Below, piece by piece: positions 37,456-48,957 of a stretch of 64,000 nucleotides of DNA; position 1 is the first letter of the stretch, and each line of letters opens with the position of its first letter. The position numbers were made by a program, and so were the translations under genes. This DNA comes from Dryomyza anilis (lineage: Eukaryota > Arthropoda > Insecta > Diptera > Dryomyzidae): contig OX638134.1 of assembly GCA_951804985.1 (NCBI GenBank), positions 78,037,679 to 78,101,678 on the forward strand, given 5' to 3'. The notes beneath the pieces are model-generated. The model was not told the DNA's origin. It saw only the letters and a list, made by a program, of their open reading frames with translations, and did no database searches.

Positions 37456-39750
37456 ATGGCAAACACAACAACAACCACAAAATATTGACGAATTATAAAA
37501 GCTGTAAATAAGAAAAAAATCAAGCAAATTTAATTAATAATTTAAAATAAACAAAACAAAAAACATGCATAAACAAATTGTAGCAAAAATTACGCTAAAT
37601 ATAAATGTTTAAATTTAATTAATTGCATTAAAAGAAACAACAAAAACAAAAAAACAATTTCCTTACACAACTGTAAATAGTATTATTAAACTTTAATTAA
37701 AATTAAAAACAAAAAAAAACTAAAAAAAGAAACAAAAAATTATGCTAATTCTATAGTGTAAAACCAGAGTTTTACAAAATCATATGTAGTATGTATTTTG
37801 TAAGCGCAGCATTAATAAATATAAAAATAACAATGAAGAAAAGAAAATATGAAAAATTTAAAATTTGAAAAAAAAAAAACAGAAATTTTGTTAAACAATT
37901 TTCAAAAAAAAAAAGAATGTTTTGGCACTTTAAAATTTGACGAAAAATTTAATGAAATTGATGCAAAACAATGAAATGTGATTTTAAAGAATTAAAATTT
38001 AACTAAGCAAATTTAAAATAAATTTATTACACAAAGAAAAAAAAAATTAAACCAACACAGGCATTAAATTAAATTTTTATATTTTTGAATATTTTTAAAA
38101 TTTGCAAAATAATTTTTTTATATATTTAAACATTTTTATATTTTATACAGTGAAAAAAAAATCGGAATTGAGTAAAGAAAAACAGAGTATTTTATATGTT
38201 TAGCAAAATTTGCTTTTGTTTTTGATAAAAATTAAAGTTATTTTTTGCAACTAAACAAAAAATTACATATTACATTTTTCATATTGAATTTTTTACTTCA
38301 TTCAGTTTTTTTCTATTAAAATTTTTATTATTTTATTGATTATATTAAATTTTTTATTTAACTTTATTATAACAAATTTGTATTTACATTTATTATTAAA
38401 CATTTTTTATGCAAAGTTTTAAGTATTTTTAGCATTAAGCAAAATTTTTAAATGCAAGTTAAAACCTACAACATTTGCGAAAATGTTTGGCATGTACAAA
38501 GTATTAAAACAAAAAACAAAAAACAAAAAAACTAACAAACGACGAAAAAAATTGAAACAGAAAACAACATTTTTATGAAAACAAATACTATATAATTTTA
38601 AATTGTTGCATAATTTTAATTTTTTTGAATATTATTACTATTATTACATATAAATACATACAATTAAAAATATATTGAAATGTAACAAAAAAATTATATA
38701 TATATATATTATATATTCATATACATACTACTTTATATACATATAATAAAAATATATATATAAAATATAATTCAAATATATATATATTATATAAAACAAT
38801 ATATAATTAATTTGTAAGCCCTATTAATTTAATTAAGCAACAATTTAAATGTTACGCTGCATAAATTAAAACAAAAAAAATTATTGCATAAAAATTTAAA
38901 TTAAAATTTACACACAAAACACAACACACAACAACAAAAACCACATGTTAAATAAAATATTGCAACACTTTATAAATTTAAGTTATTAAATATTACTGCA
39001 TAAAATTGAAAATTAAAAAAAATAATAATAAAAAATATCTAAAAAAATAAAATTTAAACAAATGATTGTAAATTATTAACGCAAATTTGCAAACACCGAA
39101 AAAAAAACTACAAAATGAATAAATAAAAAATTAAAAAGCAAAACAAACAAATTTTTAACGAATTTTTCTATACGTAACAACAACAACAACAAAAAGAAAT
39201 ACACACTCAGTTGTGACACATAGCACACATTTTTTTACTCTATAATAGCACAGTGCATTTTTAGGTTTTTTTTTATAAATATTTTCCAATTTGTTTTTTT
39301 ATTTTTTTTTAATTTTTTTTTTTAATTTTTTTTTTTTAATTTTTCTTTATATTTTTTTTGTTCTTTATTCAATCATTAATTTTTTTTTTCTAAAAATAAT
39401 TTTTCTTTTCAACTTCAACATTTTGTATTTTTGAATTTAAAAATAAAATGCTCAAAATATCGATTTTATTCAGAAATAAAATTTTCATAATTTTTAAAAT
39501 ATTTTACATTTTGTTTAAACAATTTTAAATTAGTTTAAAAACTTGTACTTTGTATTAAAATCGTATTCTGAAACAGCACAAAAAAAAACATGCTTCGTTG
39601 AAATTTTAATATTTTTTTAATTTGAATATTTTTAAAGTTTCAAAGAATCCTCATTAAAAAAAAAACACAGATTTGCCATGCTTTTGAATATTATGAAATA
39701 GTTTTTACCACCCCCTCTCCTCTATAATATGTATAAAAAGATGAAGTTTT
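37456..39750 (+). other. tonalli 3' untranslated region and AT-rich flank
   Basis: After the TAA at 37453-37455 the sequence is extremely AT-rich with many AATAAA-like hexamers (for example near 37545 and 37815). The true cleavage site cannot be picked. A (TA)n-rich part lies at 38690-38815 and poly-T at 39240-39370. No other gene is seen. Confidence 0.5.
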
Positions 39751-39753
39751 GAA

Positions 39754-40089
39754 ATTCTGTTTTTCTATCAGGCGCCCAGAAAATACAGCAAGCGCCTCAA
39801 CAGAATAGTTTGTCCTCTCTTTCTCTCTTTTGCTACACTTTGCTTTTTGTAAACCTACTTTGTCGTTTTTGCAAAAAAAAAAAACTGCAAACATAAAAAA
39901 AAGCAGAGAAAACAAAAATTCTGTTTTTCTATCAGGCGCCCAGAAAATACAGCAAGCGCCTCAACAGTATATTTTGTCCTCTCTCTCTCTTTCTCTCTTT
40001 GGCTACACTTTGCTTTTCGTAACCCTACTTTGTCGTTTTTGCAAAAAAAAAAAACCGCAAACATAAAAAAAAGCAGAGAAAACAAAAAT
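39754..40089. repeat. 164-172 bp tandem duplication, GGCGCCCAGAAAATACAGCA family
   Basis: Unit 1 (39754-39917) and unit 2 (39918-40089) are almost identical. Each has CTATCAGGCGCCCAGAAAAT, CAGCAAGCGCCTCAACAG, a CT-rich tract, TTTGTCGTTTTTGCAAAAAA and AAGCAGAGAAAAC. Diverged single copies follow at 40990-41200 and 42050-42250. Confidence 0.9.
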
Positions 40090-40989
40090 AGTAAAAAAAT
40101 ACTCTGTATTTTTCCACTTTCTAAGATTTATGTATGCCTGGTAGAAAGCTGCGTTCGTTTTGATCAGTTTAAAATAATTTTAAAATTTGAAAGAGTGCTA
40201 AAAAAGAGAGAAAGAGATAACAATCTTTGTATTTTGTCTTACTATCATTTCTGTGTACCTAATAAAAATGAATGCGCCTGGTAGGAATTGAGTAAATTGA
40301 AAATATTTAAAATTTTCAAATCCATTTTTTTTTAATATTCCTAAACAAAAAAAATCCGTGTTTTGATGTAATCGAAATTAACATTAGAAGGACAATTCAA
40401 ATATTTTTTTTTTAAATCGAGATTTTGTATATATATATATTTTTATCTTATAATCAGAAGAGAATATTTTTCATGCATTCGAAGTATATAAGTTTCAAAA
40501 TATTTGTGAAAGATAAATTGGTATTTTTTTCTTTCCTACACTCTCCTCTAAAAAAAAATGTTCGATGAACATAAAAAAAAAATATTTAAAAACAGGGAGG
40601 TCATTTTCTATGACTCAAAAAAAAAATAAAATGTTATATAAAAAAATATCAAATTTTGCACCCAGTTTAAGATACAGCGTATTTAAGAAATGCATATTAC
40701 AGGCATAACCTAGTCAAGAAAATTAGTTATAAAATATAATCTGTTGATAAATGTCAATTATCATTTTTTAACTCATATTTTAGAGTTACCTTAAATTACC
40801 TTTCCAATGGTATATAACATCTTCGAACCCCATGATGTATTCCCATTTTAAAATGTACGGTAAAGTTGAAATTTACAAAAATAAAAATGTTGATTTTGAC
40901 ATTGATTTTCTCAAAATTTCGTTACGGATCAAAAGAATTCGTATCAAAAAAAAAATCAATCCCGGATCAGAATAAAAAAATTAAAATTA

Positions 40990-41200
40990 TCTGTTTCTAA
41001 CAGGCGCCCAGAAAATACAGCAAGCGTTTTAAAAGTACAATTTTCCATTCTCTTTCTCTACCTCTCTGTATGCCTCTCTCTATAGATCCCTCTTTCTCAC
41101 TCTCTCTCTCCAAACTGTGCTTTTCGTACTCCACATGTCGTTTTGCAAAAAGGAACTTCGCGTAAAAGGTAACAAAAAAAAACAAAGAAGAACACAAAAA
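40990..41200. repeat. diverged copy of the GGCGCCCAGAAAATACAGCA element
   Basis: It begins AACAGGCGCCCAGAAAATAC and keeps the CAGCAAGCG, CT-rich tract, TGTCGTTTTGCAAAAAGG and CTTCGCGTAAAAGG landmarks in the same order as the tandem pair at 39754-40089. Confidence 0.75.
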
Positions 41201-41364
41201 TAAAAGAGAAACTAAAACACTTGCTAATATTTTTGTACGCCTGTTAGAAATCGTAGTTCTTGAATACTTTTGAAATTTAGGAGTTCCTAATAAAAATGTA
41301 TGCGTCTGAAAGATCGGTAATTTCCATACATTTCATTCACAATCAATAAAAAATACCAAAATTT

Positions 41365-41694
41365 GGAATTTGTGACTTGTTATGATTTCTGTGCGCCTAA
41401 TAGAAATCAGTAACAATGCCTAATAGAATTGGAATTTGTGACTTGTTATGATTTCTGTGCGCCTAATAGAAATCAGTACCAATGACTGATAGAATTGGAA
41501 TTTGTGACTTGTTATGATTTCTGTGCGCCTAATAGAAATCAGTGCCAATGCCTGATAGAATTGGAATTTGTGACTTGTTATGATTCCTGAGCGCCTAATA
41601 GAAATCAGTAACAATGCCTGATAGAATTGGAATTTGTGACTTGTTATGATTTCTGTGCGCCTAATAGAAATCAGTAACAATGCCTGATAGAATA
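41365..41694. repeat. 66 bp minisatellite, five copies
   Basis: GGAATTTGTGACTTGTTATG starts at 41365, 41431, 41497, 41563 and 41629, exactly 66 bp apart. Each unit holds TGTGCGCCTAATAGAAATCA and AATGCCTGATAGAATT. Only a few substitutions separate units. Because 66 is divisible by 3, the minus strand stays open as a repetitive frame without meaning. Confidence 0.95.
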
Positions 41695-42049
41695 GAATAG
41701 CAAGCACTTTCATTTCCATACTTTAGAAATTTAAAAGAGAGTTAAATAAAAAACGACCAACTTTACAGATCTGGGCGCCTGATAAAAATATATGCGCCTG
41801 GTAGTGTTGGAAATTAAAATTAAAAAAAATTGAAAAATTCAATCAAAATTGAAAAAATCAATAAAATAAAGTTCTACACAACAATAAAATAATCATTTTT
41901 CGATTCGACTTTTTTGTTTTATTTTTAATCATTTTTTTTATTTTTAATTTATAGAAGAAAACTATCATTACTAAGTTTACAAATACATTCTTTAAAATTT
42001 TTAGTTTACTCCTAAATTTTATTTCTAATTTTTAAATATTATTTTGTTT

Positions 42050-42250
42050 TGATTTCTATCAGTTAAATGCAAATGCAGCAAGTTAATGAAAAGAACATTT
42101 TGTAGAACTCATGCTCGCTCTCTCTCTCTTTTGTTCTACAATATGCCCGCTCACAACTTTACTTTCACCTGATGTTTTGTAAAAATTTAACTTCGCGAAA
42201 AAGAATATGCAAAAACTAAAAAAAGAAAAAGCAGAAACCAAAAAGTGTTG
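42050..42250. repeat. most diverged copy of the 39.7 kb element family
   Basis: TTTCTATCAG, AATGCAGCAAG, a CTCTCTCTCTC tract, GATGTTTTGTAAAAATT and CTTCGCGAAAAAG appear in the order seen at 39754-40089, but the sequence is strongly diverged. Confidence 0.5.
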
Positions 42251-42288
42251 ATAGAAAAAAACAATAAAAAAAAAGGAGAGCAACCTAA

Positions 42289-42438
42289 TGCCCGATTTAC
42301 ATTGTATCTTCTGTGAGTCTCACTGTATCTCCTAGGGTTGCATTTTTTAAAATTTTCATATAAAAATAGTATTTTTTTGAAAAAATGCACCTCTAGGAGA
42401 TACAGTGAGACTCTAGAAGATACAATGTAAATCGGGCA
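42289..42438. mobile_element. 150 bp MITE with long terminal inverted repeats and TAA duplication
   Basis: The left end TGCCCGATTTACATTGTATC is matched by its exact reverse complement at the right end. The arms continue for about 60 bp with few differences (TGAGTCTCACTGTATCTCCT is shared). TAA flanks both sides (42286-42288 and 42439-42441). A 3 bp TTA/TAA duplication is typical of PIF/Harbinger elements. No transposase is present, so the element is non-autonomous. Confidence 0.88.
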
Positions 42439-42627
42439 TAAAACTTTGTGACTTCTCTACAAACCATTTGACGATAATTTTTAAATTCTATATAATAATG
42501 ATACATTTTAGATATAAAACTCAAAATATTTGAAAATTTAATTGCGTGTTCTTTATACTTTTCGTCAAAAAAAAAAAAAATTCTGAACAAATAAAATTTG
42601 TTTATCGAAAATAAATCCATTTATGAT

Positions 42628-42785
42628 ATCATCTCGATATCTATAACGACAAAAACAACGATATCATTTCAGATAGGTTCGTTTTTATCGAAAACCCTAT
42701 CGTTTTCGTATCATTATAGATGATCGAAAACGAAAATTTGAGGCTATAAACGATATCGTTTCGATATCATAAAATTATCGTTTGG
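42628..42785. repeat. cluster of CGATATC / ATCGAAAACGA motifs
   Basis: CGATATC or GATATCG occurs at least six times together with TCGAAAAC and CGTTTTCG pairs in 160 bp. It is either a short degenerate inverted repeat or a DREF/BEAF-like site cluster. No flanking duplication identifies it as a transposon. Confidence 0.4.
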
Positions 42786-43039
42786 TTCGCTGGTTTGGTT
42801 TACTGGTTGCTATGTTTTCTGTGCGCCTAATATGGAAATCAGAGCAATTAGTCAATTTTCCAAATGTCGATCATTTTAACAGGGCCACAGAAAATAAAGC
42901 TAGATGAATATTAATTTTTTTCTTCATTTTCTCCTTAAATTTTTCGCCATTTTCTTCAATTCTTTTTTTTTTTTTTTCAAAATGTAGATTTAAATAAAAC
43001 CTACAATCATTAATTATATCAGGGGCACCGAAATTTTAG

Positions 43040-43215
43040 CGAGACGAAAATATTCAAATCTTTTTTTTTTAAGTTTTCTTCATTTTCTCTCTCAATTCTT
43101 CGACATTTCTTATGTTTCACGCATGCGTAAAATAGTTTTTGTTTTTATTTACTCCATTTTCTCTCTCAATTCTGCGCCATTTTCATATGTTGCACGCATG
43201 CCTCAAAAAAAAAAA
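43040..43215. repeat. 85 bp imperfect direct repeat
   Basis: ATTTTCTCTCTCAATTCT followed by a CATTT(T)C-TATGTT-CACGCATGC stretch appears at 43090-43130 and again at 43150-43200. Confidence 0.55.
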
Positions 43216-44630
43216 GTTGTCGCTCATGTGACGAACTGCGTGAATTTTGAAAAACATTATTTCGTGGGATTCTTGCTTAGTTTTCTGTGCGCCTGATCAG
43301 TGATCAAGTATTTAAATTTGTTGGAAGGAATCAACATCATAAACTACAACAGGGTTTACCTTCTCATCCGATTGTAGTAGATCAGTGATGCATTTTGTAA
43401 AAATTAAATTGGGTAAAAGTAGTAATTTTTATTTATTTTTTTAACTGGGTAATTATTTTTATTTATTTAAATCGGTTTGTAACGCCAATTATTATATTTT
43501 ATATTATATATTTTTTATTATAACCAGTTTCTAAACATGGACCAATTTTACACTTGAAAAAACTCACAGAACACAACTCTAATTTTAGAAAACAAAACTT
43601 TGAACATTTCAGCATTTAATAAAAAAAAATAACGAAAAATTAGCACAATTCGTACAGCTTGTAAATAGCTCTATTAGAACCAAGCTTTCTAGAGACCCAC
43701 GTCATTCCCACTAAAAGTAGTTAAAACATTAAATCTTTTAGAAAAGTGTTAAACTAAAAAAAATAAAATACTAAATTTGTTTTTTTATGGCTTTCGCAAA
43801 ACCGTAAATATTAAAAATAAACTTTAGCAAAATATTTAAAGTCAAATAAAAAGAAAAATTTAACTATATAAAGTATGTGTGAATTTTATAACTTTTGCTG
43901 TTTGAATTAAAAAAAAAAAACTAATATAAAAAAAGACAACTAGATGCATAACACAAGCTGTAGATAAATGGAAAAATCGAATTAAATTTAATTCAATAAA
44001 TAGCAAAAATATTTAGTAGTGGTTTCATTGTAAAAATAAATAAAAAAATAAAAAAGAATTTTGTGAACAAAAAAAAATATATAAAAAAAATACAAACAAA
44101 TATATTAAAAAATACAAAGTAAAATATTTAAAATACATGACAAAAATTAAAATAAAATAAATGCAAAACTTCCGCTTTTTTGAAAAAAATGCAAACAAGA
44201 TGTGATTTTATTTAAAATAATTTCACAATATTAAGCAAACCATTAAATGCTGTAATAATTAAAAAACAAAAAATAAAAAAACAATTATGTATATATAAAA
44301 GAATTATTTAAATATAAGCAGATACAATTAATTTTAATTTAAATGACAAAATAAAAATACGAATTAATGAAAAATCGAAAAGTGTTGGCATTTTTTTAAG
44401 GGTTGCATTTTTGTTACATATTTTGAGTTAATTGCATTAAATTGTTTTTGTTTTCGATGAAATTTCAATGAATATTTTGTATTAATAAATGTTTTTCATA
44501 TTTTCTAAAAACAAAAAAAAATAATTTGTCTTTTTCAAATATTTTCCAACTAAAAAATGTAATCGAAAATGTTAGTTTTACTGATATAGTGTGACGATAC
44601 CATTTGTTTTAATATTCTTTTAATTTTATA
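43216..44630. other. AT-rich stretch without a gene
   Basis: Simple A/T sequence with short unassigned spans (43260-43390, 43670-43720). No coding, RNA or transposon feature could be supported. Confidence 0.45.
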
Positions 44631-44636
44631 AATAAT

Positions 44637-44974
44637 AATAATAGTTTGGCGCAACAGTCCTGTATAGAACTTCGGCGGAGCTCTCTCACCATTTGAGCTG
44701 TGCGAGTTAATATTTGTACTCAAATTGGTGGGACCTACGCAGTTTATTGCCGAATCCGAACGGCGGGTGAGAGCTTTTCATAGGCAATGTTTTACTCTCG
44801 TAGGTTTGCCATTTACTGCCGAGAGGTAGCGTCGCATAGAAAAAATGTTTTCTATGAAAAAGATGTAGGTAGTCGCTGGGGATCGAACCGCGGACCTTTT
44901 GGCACGTAGTCGAACGTAGCAGCGACTTTTCGCTCGTAGTCCAACGCACTAACCAGACGAGCTACCGACGCTAC
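44637..44974 (-). mobile_element. tRNA-derived SINE, diverged copy
   Basis: Read on the minus strand, the 5' end has A-box-like GGTAGCTCGTCTGGTTAGTG and B-box-like GGTTCGATCCCC. The body is the same as that of the element at 12712-13019 and a (TTA)n tail lies near 44630-44643. An extra segment of about 30 bp in the tRNA-like part separates it from the other two copies. The target duplication is not clear. Confidence 0.85.
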
Positions 44975-45039
44975 ATTTCATAAAATCAAAAAAAAAAATC
45001 ATTTCATAAAAAAACTGTGCAAACAGTGTCAAAGCATTA

Positions 45040-45185
45040 CAGGATTCTCGTTACGTGTGGTAGAAATTTCTAGAATCCAGCTAACCGTGTAAATGAAATG
45101 GAGCTAGTTTACAAGCAATACAAACGAATTCTCGTAAAGTGTAGAAGTTTGTGGAAATTTCTAGAATCCGGTGCTTGTGAGCGAT
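45040..45185. repeat. imperfect direct repeat GGAAATTTCTAGAATCCG
   Basis: (G/A)ATTCTCGT(T/A)A(C/A)GTGT, followed by AAATTTCTAGAATCC, occurs twice about 80 bp apart. Confidence 0.5.
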
Positions 45186-45259
45186 ATTAAAGCGAGCAAG
45201 ATCTTAATTTCAAAATAATAAGCATTATTGTATTTGTTCTTTTTGTATAGTTTTATTAA

Positions 45260-45568
45260 TAATAATATATAATAGTTTGGCGCTACAGTCCTGTATAGAA
45301 CTTCGGCCGAGCTCTCTCACCATTTTGAGCTGTGCGTGTTATATTGGTACTCAAAGTTGTGGGACCTACAGTTTATTGCCGAATCCGAACGGCGGGTGAG
45401 AGCTTTTCATAGGCAATGGTTTTACTCTCGTAGGTTTGCCATTTACTGACGAGAGGTAGCGCGGTATAGAAAAATGTTTCTATGAAAAAATGTTGTTAGC
45501 CCCAGTCCAGGCTTGAACCGGGGACCTTTCGGCTCGCAGTCCAACGCACTAACCACTGAGCTAACGCG
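45260..45568 (-). mobile_element. tRNA-derived SINE, third copy, with 9 bp duplication
   Basis: On the minus strand it carries TTAGCTCAGTGG, GGTTCAAGCCTGG and the same body as the copy at 12712. GTTTTATTA occurs at 45251-45259 and 45569-45577, consistent with a target-site duplication. Its 5' half falls within the 436 bp tandem duplication that begins at 45458. Confidence 0.88.
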
Positions 45569-46329
45569 GTTTTATTATGTTGACAAATTATCGGAAAATA
45601 TTTATTTTTAATAAAATATGTTGAGAAATATATTTAATGAATTATTGAATATTTAATGAATATATTTAATAAATATATTTAAAATATTCAAATTAATGAA
45701 AAATGTATTTGAAAAAAGCAATGATATCTAAAAATTTAAAATAATGAATTAAAAATAATATAAAATTTATAGATTTTTGAAAATAATATATTAAAGTTGT
45801 CTAGCACTTGGACGAAACCTTCTCATATGTTGACCCCACCCACTGGGTACATAATTGAACGAACACCTTTTTTGTTGCAGCGCTTTCATCCATAGCGCGG
45901 TATAGAAAAATGTTTCTATGAAAAAATGTTGTTAGCCCCAGTCCAGGCTTGAACCGGGGACCTTTCGGCTCGCAGTCCAACGCACTAACCACTGAGCTAA
46001 CGCGGTTTTATTATGTTGACAAATTATCGGAAAATATTTATTTTTAATAAAATATGTTGAGAAATATATTTAATGAATTATTGAATATTTAATGAATATA
46101 TTTAATAAATATATTTAAAATATTCAAATTAATGAAAAATGTATTTGAAAAAAGCAATGATATCTAAAAATTTAAAATAATGAATTAAAAATAATATAAA
46201 ATTTATAGATTTTTGAAAATAATATATTAAAGTTGTCTAGCACTTGGACGAAACCTTCTCATATGTTGACCCCACCCACTGGGTACATAATTGAACGAAC
46301 ACCTTTTTTGTTGCAGCGCTTTCATCCAT
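45458..46329. repeat. 436 bp tandem duplication (two units, no visible differences)
   Basis: Unit 1 spans 45458-45893 and unit 2 spans 45894-46329. Each starts AGCGCGGTATAGAAAAATG inside the SINE and ends at TTGCAGCGCTTTCATCCAT in a LINE remnant. I saw no mismatch on reading across. The junction fuses the LINE fragment directly to the SINE body. Either a recent duplication or an assembly error would explain this. Confidence 0.92.
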
Positions 46330-46411
46330 ACGCTCGACATGTCCAAGCCAGCGTAGGCGCTGGATTTTAAGGCGCCTGACTATGTCAATGTCGTCGTAGA
46401 ACCGACATTTA
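46237..46411 (-). pseudogene. C-terminal remnant of a non-LTR retrotransposon reverse transcriptase
   Basis: The minus strand reads a 50-60 residue frame containing DIDIVRRLKIQRLRWLGHVE followed by a shorter tail to a TAG at 46237-46239. The RLRWLGHVxRM motif is characteristic of the region after the reverse transcriptase domain in LINE-type ORF2 proteins. The rest of the element is missing. The 3' half of the fragment is duplicated at 45801-45893. Confidence 0.8.
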
Positions 46412-46539
46412 TTATTGTGAAATATACTAAGAAGTATTTTATTTTAAGAAATATATTAACTTTTTATTTTATGAAAAATTTTTAAAACTTGTATGCCTTT
46501 TTTAAAATATTTAAAATATTTCAAAGAATTTAATTTAAA

Positions 46540-47576
46540 CATGCCAAAGGGGCGAATGTGCATTTTTAAAAATGTTGGGAAATCAAGTTTTAAAGATTGA
46601 AGTGCTTTAAAAATTAGAAAAATTTAGGTTTTTTTTTCATTTTTTTGTTATTTTGGTTTATTCATTAATTATTATAATGTATATAAAATATCTTTGGATT
46701 CGGACAATTTACTGAATTATAAATACGAATTTTGTGAGGCTATATCCTGACTAAAACGCAAATATTTTTGTTTTTTATGGTATAACTTTTTATTATCTCA
46801 AAATAAAATAGTGATGTAAAGGAATTAATTGTTTGTTTTTAAAGCACCTATCTATTGCATCATTATTTAATCTTTCACGAATAAAACACTATAGCAAAAA
46901 AACGAAGAAATTGGAAAAATTGAAAATCTTGTCATGCCAAAAGGGCGAATCTTTCCTTTTTCGCCATAACTATTTATTGGTACGAGATAAAATAGTGGTG
47001 TAAAGGCATTTATTGTTTGTTTTTAAAGCACCTATCGATCTGCATCATTACTTAAAAATATTTTCTTGCAAATAACAAAAATTCGAAAAATTGAAAATCT
47101 TGTCATGCCAAAAGGGCGAATCTTTCCTTTTTCGCCATAACAATTTATTGGTACGAGATAAAATAGTAGTGTGAAGGCATTTATTGTTTGTTTTTAAAGC
47201 ACCTATCGAACTGCATCATTATTTAAAAATATTTTGCCAAACATTTTTTCCTGCAAATAACAAATGGCAAATTAATGTTTGACAAAATAATTAATGATGC
47301 AGATCGATAGGTGCTTTAAAAACAAACACAAATGCCATCACACTACTATTTTATCTCGTACCAATAAATAGTTATGGCGAAAAAGGAAAGATTCGCCCTT
47401 TTGGCATGACAAGATTTTTAATTTTTCAAATTCGCCCTTTTGGTTTTGACTTTTGTGGCTAAATATATCCAACAAAACGACATGCGATTTTAGCACAGTA
47501 TACTTGAGGAAAAACTACATTCAAAAATGTAAAAAAACGCAAATGTCAAAAATTGCACATTCGCCCCTTTGGCATG
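46540..47576. mobile_element. 1.04 kb fold-back element with perfect 23 bp terminal inverted repeats
   Basis: CATGCCAAAGGGGCGAATGT at the left end (46540-46562, 23 bp in all) is the exact reverse complement of the right end (47554-47576). Internally a module with GTCATGCCAAAAGGGCGAAT, TACGAGATAAAATAGT and AAAGCACCTATCGA(T/A)CTGCA occurs twice directly at about 171 bp spacing (46921-47091, 47092-47250). A weaker copy lies at 46783-46875 and an inverted copy at 47283-47430. No transposase frame or clear target duplication is seen. Confidence 0.85.
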
Positions 47577-47586
47577 ATAGTGACGA

Positions 47587-48630
47587 TATATTTTAAGAGT
47601 GTCTGCGAAATCGACGAAATTGCTGACTAAACTAAATTGAACGGCTTTTTATTCGATTGCCATTCGGTAACCGATAATTGAGAAAGTCCATAATCAAATA
47701 ATGATCATTTGGGCATTTCCAGAAAAACGTCAACCACAACCGAAAAATTTAAAATGCACAAATCTTTGAAACAACGATAGATTTGGAATCTTAAATATCT
47801 GAATCTAAATATTTGAAAAAATAAAATTCTATTCCGTTAACGGTAACGTATAAAAAATACTCATAAAGTTACGTTACTATGCAATATGTAAATATACCCA
47901 TTTTTTATGTATCTTACTTAAGTCATATACATAATTATTTTTAGCAAAAAATAGTAGTGTAAATTTCCATACGGAACGTCCGGAATTAGTCTGCGATTTA
48001 TTACGAAATAACTGTAAACTTTAGGAACAAAGTGTATATAAACAAAAATAAAGTAAATTGTCTCAGCTATGTTTAGAGATAATACAAAAAAAATATATTG
48101 TACAAAAAAAGTATTTTTAGAATAAAAATCGTACTGATAATTTCAATACGGAATTTTTTGTACCGTCCGAAATTTTTCTGTGATTTATTATGAAAAAAAT
48201 ATAAACTTTAGGAACAAAGTGTAAATATACAAAGAAAGCACATGATTTCAGTTATTTTTTTAAAATATTTCAAAAAATAATTTGTACGCAAAATTCGCTG
48301 ATTTTTTTGTAATATCCATATGAACCTCGATATTTACTTCTGTTTTTGTCCCGACCGGAACTCTCACTATTTAATTTATATCTTTTGATCTACCGTAAAG
48401 AATTCTCTAATTTTTTGCAGATGTTTAGTACTATTTAAATACTATATGCACAAAAAGTAAATTCATTAATTTTCCTTCGAGATATTAAAGTTTTAAAGAA
48501 ATGCCCATATGTCTCTTTGCTGTCTTCCAATTTAGTCTACTCGAAAATTTGCTAATTTAAAAAGTGCATTACCGACAAAATTTAATTTAGTCAGCAATTT
48601 AGTCGAATTCGCACACATCCTAAAAATACT
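47587..48630. mobile_element. 1.04 kb inverted-repeat element with internal direct repeats
   Basis: The left arm (47587-47645, GAAATTGCTGACTAAACTAA) and right arm (48571-48630, its reverse complement with a few changes) are imperfect 58-60 bp inverted repeats. Inside, TACGGAA...GTCCG(G/A)AATT...TGATTTATTA and AACTTTAGGAACAAAGTGTA appear twice about 190 bp apart (47960-48060, 48150-48250). It is non-coding and probably a non-autonomous DNA transposon. Confidence 0.7.
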
Positions 48631-48957
48631 TGTATAGAAATAAATTGAAATTACTTTAAATAATAAAAGATTTAGAACTATATATTAACAAAATGTTTTA
48701 AAGAAGATTATGAGGACATTTTTTCTTTTGAAAATTACATATTAAAATATTTAATATTTATAAATTTTATTTTAAATCAATAGTTAAATACTCAATTTTT
48801 AAGACATTTATAAGTTTAACATGTTAAATAAATAACCACTAAATTTAATTACCATTTAATTCACATGAAATATTAATAATAATAAATATTTCTGTAGCTC
48901 ATAATTACTTCAACGATCGAAATTCAAATATTTGACAATCAAAATTGAATTAAATAT
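48631..48957. other. AT-rich stretch without a gene
   Basis: No assignable feature lies between the two inverted-repeat elements. Confidence 0.45.

Noticed and set aside
41420..41719. 99-residue repetitive minus-strand frame
   Set aside because: Produced by the 66 bp minisatellite. Period 66 keeps the frame open.
44707..44949. 80-residue minus-strand frame
   Set aside because: It lies entirely inside a SINE copy, which is non-coding.
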